From the NCBI RefSeq assembly GCF_014297335.1, contig NZ_JACOQH010000008.1, positions 1 to 64,000 of the forward strand: a stretch of DNA of 64,000 bases. The letters run 5' to 3'. A program made the translations under genes and the position numbers. The stretch is from Roseburia_D yibonii. GTDB lineage: Bacteria > Bacillota > Clostridia > Lachnospirales > Lachnospiraceae. The notes under the pieces were generated by a model. The model saw nothing but the letters and a program-made list of their open reading frames with translations, was not told the origin of the DNA and did no database searches. This document shows positions 60,144 to 64,000 of the stretch, one piece after another (position 1 is the stretch's first letter; each line of letters opens with the position of its first letter).

Positions 60144-60827
60144 TCAGTCTTTTAACATTTCCTCAAGCAGTCCCTCAAATGTATCGCGTTCCATGTGGTT
60201 TGCCGTGAGATAGTAGTAAATCCCATCTTTCTCAAACGCCGCGTAAAAGCAGTTTTCTTTTCCGTTTTCCCCAAGATATACTTCTTTTTTGTCCACCCGT
60301 GACGCTTCTTTTAAGAGTTCCTTTGGTGCCTGCTGACCGGATGCGGATACCTCAAGCGCGACCAGATTGCCGTCCACTTCATAATTCAGGGTCGCCGTTT
60401 TGTCGTCCGTATCCGAAACTTCTCCCTTCTTTAATGTTTCGCCCGGGATCAGGTTTTTAAAATCCAGCCCTAACGTCTGTCCGCATTTTTCCAGTGAAGT
60501 TTCCGTCTCCCGATCCGGCATTCCGAATCCACGGAAATTCTGCTCCTCGATCTGCTGATAGTGGATCTCATCTCCCGCGGGATAAACCTGCACCAGCACT
60601 GCGATCGCCGCCGCTGCCGCTACTGCCGTCATTCCCGCCGTCATGATCTTTCCAAACGGCTTTTTCTTCTTTTTTTGCACTTCCGCCGCCTGCGGCATCC
60701 TGGTTACCTTCGCCGCCTCCTGCGTCTGTGCCTTCCGCGCTTCTTCTGCCTTTACTTTTTTTATCGTATCTGCGATCAAGGATTCGGGAGCATGCTGATG
60801 ATCCACATATTTTTTATATTCTTCCAT
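60144..60827 (-). CDS. putative anti-sigma factor, membrane-anchored
   Basis: A 227-residue protein with a cytoplasmic N-terminus of about 60 residues that starts EEYKKYVDHQHAPESLIADTIKKVKAEEA, like the sigma-binding helices of simple anti-sigma factors. A basic stretch KKKKKPFGK precedes a membrane helix (about 62-82). The extracytoplasmic C-terminal part (about 85-227) has no domain I can name. The ATG at 60827 has AAGGAGG eight bases upstream and overlaps the sigma gene by 14 bases. Function is inferred from this position and layout. Confidence 0.75.
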   Translation of the reverse strand: MEEYKKYVDHQHAPESLIADTIKKVKAEEARKAQTQEAAKVTRMPQAAEVQKKKKKPFGKIMTAGMTAVAAAAAIAVLVQVYPAGDEIHYQQIEEQNFRGFGMPDRETETSLEKCGQTLGLDFKNLIPGETLKKGEVSDTDDKTATLNYEVDGNLVALEVSASGQQAPKELLKEASRVDKKEVYLGENGKENCFYAAFEKDGIYYYLTANHMERDTFEGLLEEMLKD

Positions 60828-61320
60828 TCCCATATTCCTCCTTTAATTTTTCGCCAAGCAGTTTCCTGCCTCTCGACAGCCAGGTCTTTACTGTTGCCTC
60901 CTTGGTATCCAGTATCCCGGCAATGTCCTTTACCGTCAGCTGCTCATAATAAAACAAGTGTATGACATCACGATATTTGTCCGGAAGTTCCCTTACCGCT
61001 TCATAAACATCCGAAAAATCTTCCTGTTCCTCCGGTTCTTCCATCAGCATTGCGTCCTCATATGACGCCCGTTTCCGGTTCCACGCCGTCGTCGCGACGC
61101 TTTTGCACTGATTGATCGTTACCCGTATCAGCCACGCCTTTAAATGTTCCTCACTTATAATACTTTCCTGATGCGATACGAGTTTCAAAAAAACAGTTTG
61201 AAATACATCTTCCGCCGTTTCTTTATTATTGGTATTCAAACATGCCAGCCGATACACCATATCCGCGTATGTACGGACTGCTGCCTCGGTATCCACCACA
61301 TAACTATCCGCTCTCTCCAT
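60814..61320 (-). CDS. ECF-type RNA polymerase sigma factor
   Basis: A 168-residue sigma-70 family factor. Region 2 is TYADMVYRLACLNTNNKETAEDVFQTVFLKL (about 15-45) with KAWLIRVTINQCKS. Region 4 is LPDKYRDVIHLFYYEQLTVKDIAGILDTKEATVKTWLSRGRKLL (about 113-156). It has no region 1.1 or 3, as for extracytoplasmic-function sigmas. The ATG at 61320 lies 11 bases after AAGGGA; an upstream frame of 16 codons overlaps a hairpin. It pairs with the anti-sigma gene, whose start it overlaps. Confidence 0.93.
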   Translation of the reverse strand: MERADSYVVDTEAAVRTYADMVYRLACLNTNNKETAEDVFQTVFLKLVSHQESIISEEHLKAWLIRVTINQCKSVATTAWNRKRASYEDAMLMEEPEEQEDFSDVYEAVRELPDKYRDVIHLFYYEQLTVKDIAGILDTKEATVKTWLSRGRKLLGEKLKEEYGNGRI

Positions 61321-61347
61321 GTGTATTCGTTCCCTTCTAGTAAAATA

Positions 61348-61370
61348 AAGTGTGCGCTTACCGCACACTT
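61348..61370 (-). promoter_or_regulatory. leader hairpin before the sigma factor gene
   Basis: Nine-base-pair stem AAGTGTGCG/CGCACACTT (61348-61356, 61362-61370) with a five-base loop, about 28 bases before the start codon. Confidence 0.55.
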
Positions 61371-61405
61371 TCGCGCGCGAGCGGTATGTTCAACATAAAC
61401 TTCAT

Positions 61406-61432
61406 CTCCGCGAGCTGCGCATCCCCGCGGAG
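61406..61432. repeat. GC-rich hairpin
   Basis: Arms CTCCGCG (61406-61412) and CGCGGAG (61426-61432), with CGTTTTTA following on the plus strand. It resembles a plus-strand terminator although no plus-strand gene ends here. Confidence 0.5.
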
Positions 61433-61440
61433 CGTTTTTA

Positions 61441-61467
61441 AATCATAGGAAGGAATTTCCTATGATT
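61441..61467. repeat. perfect 11-base-pair hairpin
   Basis: Arms AATCATAGGAA (61441-61451) and TTCCTATGATT (61457-61467) around GGAAT. No role is known. Confidence 0.55.
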
Positions 61468-61500
61468 CGAAAAATATGCCTGCCGGACGGCAGACATATT
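61468..61500 (-). terminator. terminator after the clostripain-family gene
   Basis: Arms AATATG-C-CTGCCG and CGGCAG-A-CATATT (61473-61500), followed on the minus strand by TTTTTCG. Confidence 0.75.
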
Positions 61501-61533
61501 TATCTTAACATAACCATATATGCAAAAGCAATT

Positions 61534-63537
61534 TTATTTCTCAATGTAAACCGGATTCGTGTAATACTGATTGCCCTGCGTATCCGTAATACGGAACAGA
61601 CAGCAGTAATTGCTTACTTCGTCCGGCTCCTGCATGGAGATATCATAGTCATCGGATAACGTGATCCATGCTCCGGTTCCGGAGTTTGGTTCCCACTCGG
61701 AGAACGGTGTTACACTTCCGTCTTCGTTGAACTGGATCTCTCTTGCGAACAGATACGGACACACGCCATCTCCTTCATTTAATACGACCTGGTTTTTCTG
61801 CGGGAACAATGTGGAATCCGTATCGATCTCACTGTAAAATCCGATCACTTCTCCGTCCGGATGCTCCGCGTCCACACGCACATGCGCATAAACATTCTCC
61901 GGAAGATCGGCATCTTTTCTCCAGAGCATCAGCGGGATCTCATATTTTTTATAGTCCTCGCCGCTCTCAATCTCAAGCGCGCAGCAGGCGACCGAGCCGC
62001 CCTCGGCATCATTTAAGAAAAAGCGTTTTCCATCAAAGTTAGTATAGAGCTTATCATCATCCGACAGGGAAACATCGCTGGATAACATCCACAGGATGTA
62101 GGTTCCCTCATAGCCATCGTCTTCCATCCACAGCTGATAGTCCGCATGACCAAGATTCTCGACCTGATCTTCCCGCAGCTGTACATAGTACTCGCCCGGA
62201 GCTGTAACATCCTCTTCCGGCGCAGTATCTTCCACATGCCAGTCCGTGATCGGGTCACCGGAAAGTGTTGCCGTAAAGTTTCTCACAAATCCGATGTAAT
62301 TGTCACTGAATCCAATGTCTCCATAAATATCCAGCCACTCGTCTACATAGTCTTTGTTCTCATACGGAAAGTAGATCGCCATTCCGTGTGTCATCGGGAC
62401 ATTGGACACCTGTTCCACCACACAGTCATCGATCGCCGCTTTCAGTTCCGCGGATTCTTCCGGGTACAACGTCTCCATTTTATCGGACAGATCATAGAGA
62501 TCCACGGTATCGTAAAACGTATCTTCACTTACTTTACCAAATGATTTTGCCTGATCCCTGATCTTTGCGATCTTTGAATATCCGCCGTCTTTTAATTCCT
62601 GTTTCGCCGACAGGACAAATGCATCCAGTTTTTCTTTTACCGCATCCGTCTTGGTAAGATCCATGCAGGAGAGCGTGTAATCCGGCACATAGCGGTAATT
62701 ATCCTCATAATAGCTGCTGTACGCGTCTAATACGCAGCTTGCGGCATCTCTTCCTTCATAATATCCATAATCCGTCATCTGGCGCAGGAACGAGTAATCC
62801 CATCCGTCTCCGGCTTCCATCTCCTCCGACGCGATCATGTAATCCGAATAGTCGGAAAGTACATCCGCCACCTCGATCATTCCCATCAGGCAGGCATCAA
62901 ATCCGATCCACTCAAATTTCTGTCCGTCCGCTGCCATGTCGGTACTGCCGAGCGCTTCGTCTAACTCCCGCATCGACAGTGCGTCGTAGCCATAGTTTTC
63001 ATCCGCGCCGTAACCGAGGATCGCTCCACCGCCATGATTCCACAGCACCATGCTGTAATCATCCACCGAATAAGACTGGTAAGCAAAATCCACAAAGCCG
63101 GAAAGTGTCTGCGGATCTGCCATATCCCGATCCCCAAGGGATGCCACCTGATCGAGTCCATCCTCTGTCAGTTCAAATATCGCGCACTCACCATCCGGAA
63201 TATCCGGGTTCCACCAGGAATCCGTTCCACCGGTGCATATTAAAACTTTTAAATCATCATCATCAAAACCGCATTGCTGCATCTCTTCAATATCGGCACT
63301 CGCAAGTCCGGAATCGGATTCCAGATTGGAACCGACCATGTAGACCATAAGTACCTCTTTCGCGTCTCCTCCCGCGATCGCGGAGACATCCGGCGCGTCT
63401 TCACTTGTTTCCTGTTTTTCCAGTCCCTGAAATCCATGCCCTGTTTTCTGCACGGACGCTTTTTGATCTATTCTGCCACAACCGGAAGCAACTACTCCCA
63501 GACATAAAAGCAGTGCCATGATTCTTTTTTTCTTCAT
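61534..63537 (-). CDS. clostripain-family (C11) cysteine peptidase lipoprotein
   Basis: A 667-residue surface lipoprotein. The signal peptide ends in VASGC with the lipid cysteine at 20. The C11 peptidase domain covers about 60-380: VYMVGSNLES, catalytic His in LWNHGGGAILGY and catalytic Cys in GFDACLMGMIEV. The C-terminal 250 residues are beta-rich and acidic. C11 enzymes cut after Arg or Lys; specificity here is not readable. The ATG at 63537 follows AAGGGAG; a longer frame would hide the signal peptide. Confidence 0.9.
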   Translation of the reverse strand: MKKKRIMALLLCLGVVASGCGRIDQKASVQKTGHGFQGLEKQETSEDAPDVSAIAGGDAKEVLMVYMVGSNLESDSGLASADIEEMQQCGFDDDDLKVLICTGGTDSWWNPDIPDGECAIFELTEDGLDQVASLGDRDMADPQTLSGFVDFAYQSYSVDDYSMVLWNHGGGAILGYGADENYGYDALSMRELDEALGSTDMAADGQKFEWIGFDACLMGMIEVADVLSDYSDYMIASEEMEAGDGWDYSFLRQMTDYGYYEGRDAASCVLDAYSSYYEDNYRYVPDYTLSCMDLTKTDAVKEKLDAFVLSAKQELKDGGYSKIAKIRDQAKSFGKVSEDTFYDTVDLYDLSDKMETLYPEESAELKAAIDDCVVEQVSNVPMTHGMAIYFPYENKDYVDEWLDIYGDIGFSDNYIGFVRNFTATLSGDPITDWHVEDTAPEEDVTAPGEYYVQLREDQVENLGHADYQLWMEDDGYEGTYILWMLSSDVSLSDDDKLYTNFDGKRFFLNDAEGGSVACCALEIESGEDYKKYEIPLMLWRKDADLPENVYAHVRVDAEHPDGEVIGFYSEIDTDSTLFPQKNQVVLNEGDGVCPYLFAREIQFNEDGSVTPFSEWEPNSGTGAWITLSDDYDISMQEPDEVSNYCCLFRITDTQGNQYYTNPVYIEK

Positions 63538-63706
63538 CTCATTCTCCCTTACTGTTTTTCTCTTCCCATGCTTTTTAAGATGGTCCGGCGATGACGTATC
63601 CGCCGGACAGTCTGCATGAGAAGGCATAAGCATGCGTATGCACAGTCCTATTTTTATAGCTTTCTAATTTTTCATAACAACATTCCCGTGATTGCAATCA
63701 CCTATA

Positions 63707-63735
63707 ATACTACCTGACTTTCGGAAAGGTTTCAA
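63707..63735 (-). promoter_or_regulatory. promoter of the clostripain-family gene
   Basis: Minus-strand TTGAAA (63730-63735), 17-base spacer and TAGTAT (63707-63712), with a leader of about 165 bases in which I see no gene. Confidence 0.65.
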
Positions 63736-63743
63736 AAAAAATA

Positions 63744-63784
63744 AAAAAAGCAGCGGATTTTTTTCGATCCTCCGCTGCTTTTTT
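63744..63784. terminator. terminator after purD
   Basis: Stem AAAAAAGCAGCGGA/TCCGCTGCTTTTTT (63744-63757, 63771-63784) with a 13-base loop. It can work on both strands. Confidence 0.9.
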
Positions 63785-63805
63785 AAATCTTGTCCTTTTT
63801 ATGGA

Positions 63806-64000
63806 TTATTTCACTTCATCGATCGCTTTTCCGATGTCATGGCGCATATACTTGTTCGCGAAATCCACCCACTCTGTGGCAGCATAGGCATTGGCTCTCG
63901 CCTCTTTTAAGGTGGCGCCCTTTGCCGTCACGCCGAGCACACGTCCGCCGTTTGTGACGATCTTTCCGTTTTCATCAAATTTGGTTCCGGCATGGAAACA
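63806..64000 (-). CDS. purD: phosphoribosylamine--glycine ligase, C-terminal part (partial)
   Basis: Only the last 64 codons and the TAA stop (63806-63808) are in the window; the gene continues beyond the right edge. The translation FHAGTKFDENGKIVTNGG then RVLGVTAKGATLKEARANAY is the C-terminal domain of PurD, the GAR synthetase of purine synthesis. The reading frame is open to base 64000. Confidence 0.93.
   Translation of the reverse strand, partial: CFHAGTKFDENGKIVTNGGRVLGVTAKGATLKEARANAYAATEWVDFANKYMRHDIGKAIDEVK

Overview
The window looks like chromosome from a Gram-positive anaerobe of the Lachnospiraceae (Clostridium cluster XIVa, Roseburia/Agathobacter-like). The basis is the 5' end of a clostridial 16S rRNA gene at the left edge, together with clpC, a PPi-type phosphofructokinase, many strong GGAGG ribosome sites, TTGACA-N17-TATAAT promoters and lactose/galactose utilisation genes. 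The species is not resolved. I saw no insertion sequence, prophage, CRISPR array or tRNA gene. Most genes lie on the minus strand.

Layout. 1-563: start of an rRNA operon with three tandem promoters. 564-6710: radA, a short unknown gene, and an operon of an acidic-tailed membrane protein, a GntR regulator and clpC. 6736-9136: a HAD-type phosphatase, then a TetR-controlled pair of redox proteins (FMN-binding protein and flavodoxin/ferredoxin). 9302-13018: aspartate kinase, a PflX-type radical SAM enzyme and phosphofructokinase. 13033-16355: esterase, zinc-ribbon membrane protein and acyltransferase behind a tiny acidic membrane protein. 16406-24728: pcrA helicase, DUF1836 and YerC regulators, an orphan substrate-binding lipoprotein, an ECF S component, a predicted ATPase, lgt and a small export protein. 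24767-27108: hisC and a second aminotransferase.

27183-39686 is a lactose/galacto-oligosaccharide locus: galT, a LacI repressor, a GH42 beta-galactosidase, a GH2 beta-galactosidase, two ABC permeases, a binding lipoprotein and an AraC regulator. Matching operator-like sites occur upstream of galT and at the GH42 promoter. The transporter has no ATPase gene here.

39818-52397 holds mostly housekeeping and envelope genes: an L,D-transpeptidase, a PAP2 phosphatase, hslO-nadE, an unknown membrane protein, a DUF1002 secreted protein, a lipase-like hydrolase, truA-recJ and a SpoIID-like protein. 52518-60126: ilvE, pyk, ilvB-ilvN, an AEC transporter and thyA-folA. 60144-63735: an ECF sigma/anti-sigma pair and a clostripain-family lipoprotein. 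The window ends inside purD.

No wholly new system is certain. The parts least explained by known biology are the acidic-tailed membrane protein joined to gntR-clpC, the acyltransferase/zinc-ribbon/esterase module, the cysteine insertion in IlvB, and the sigma-factor leader packed with hairpins. All family assignments come from reading motifs; no database search was run.
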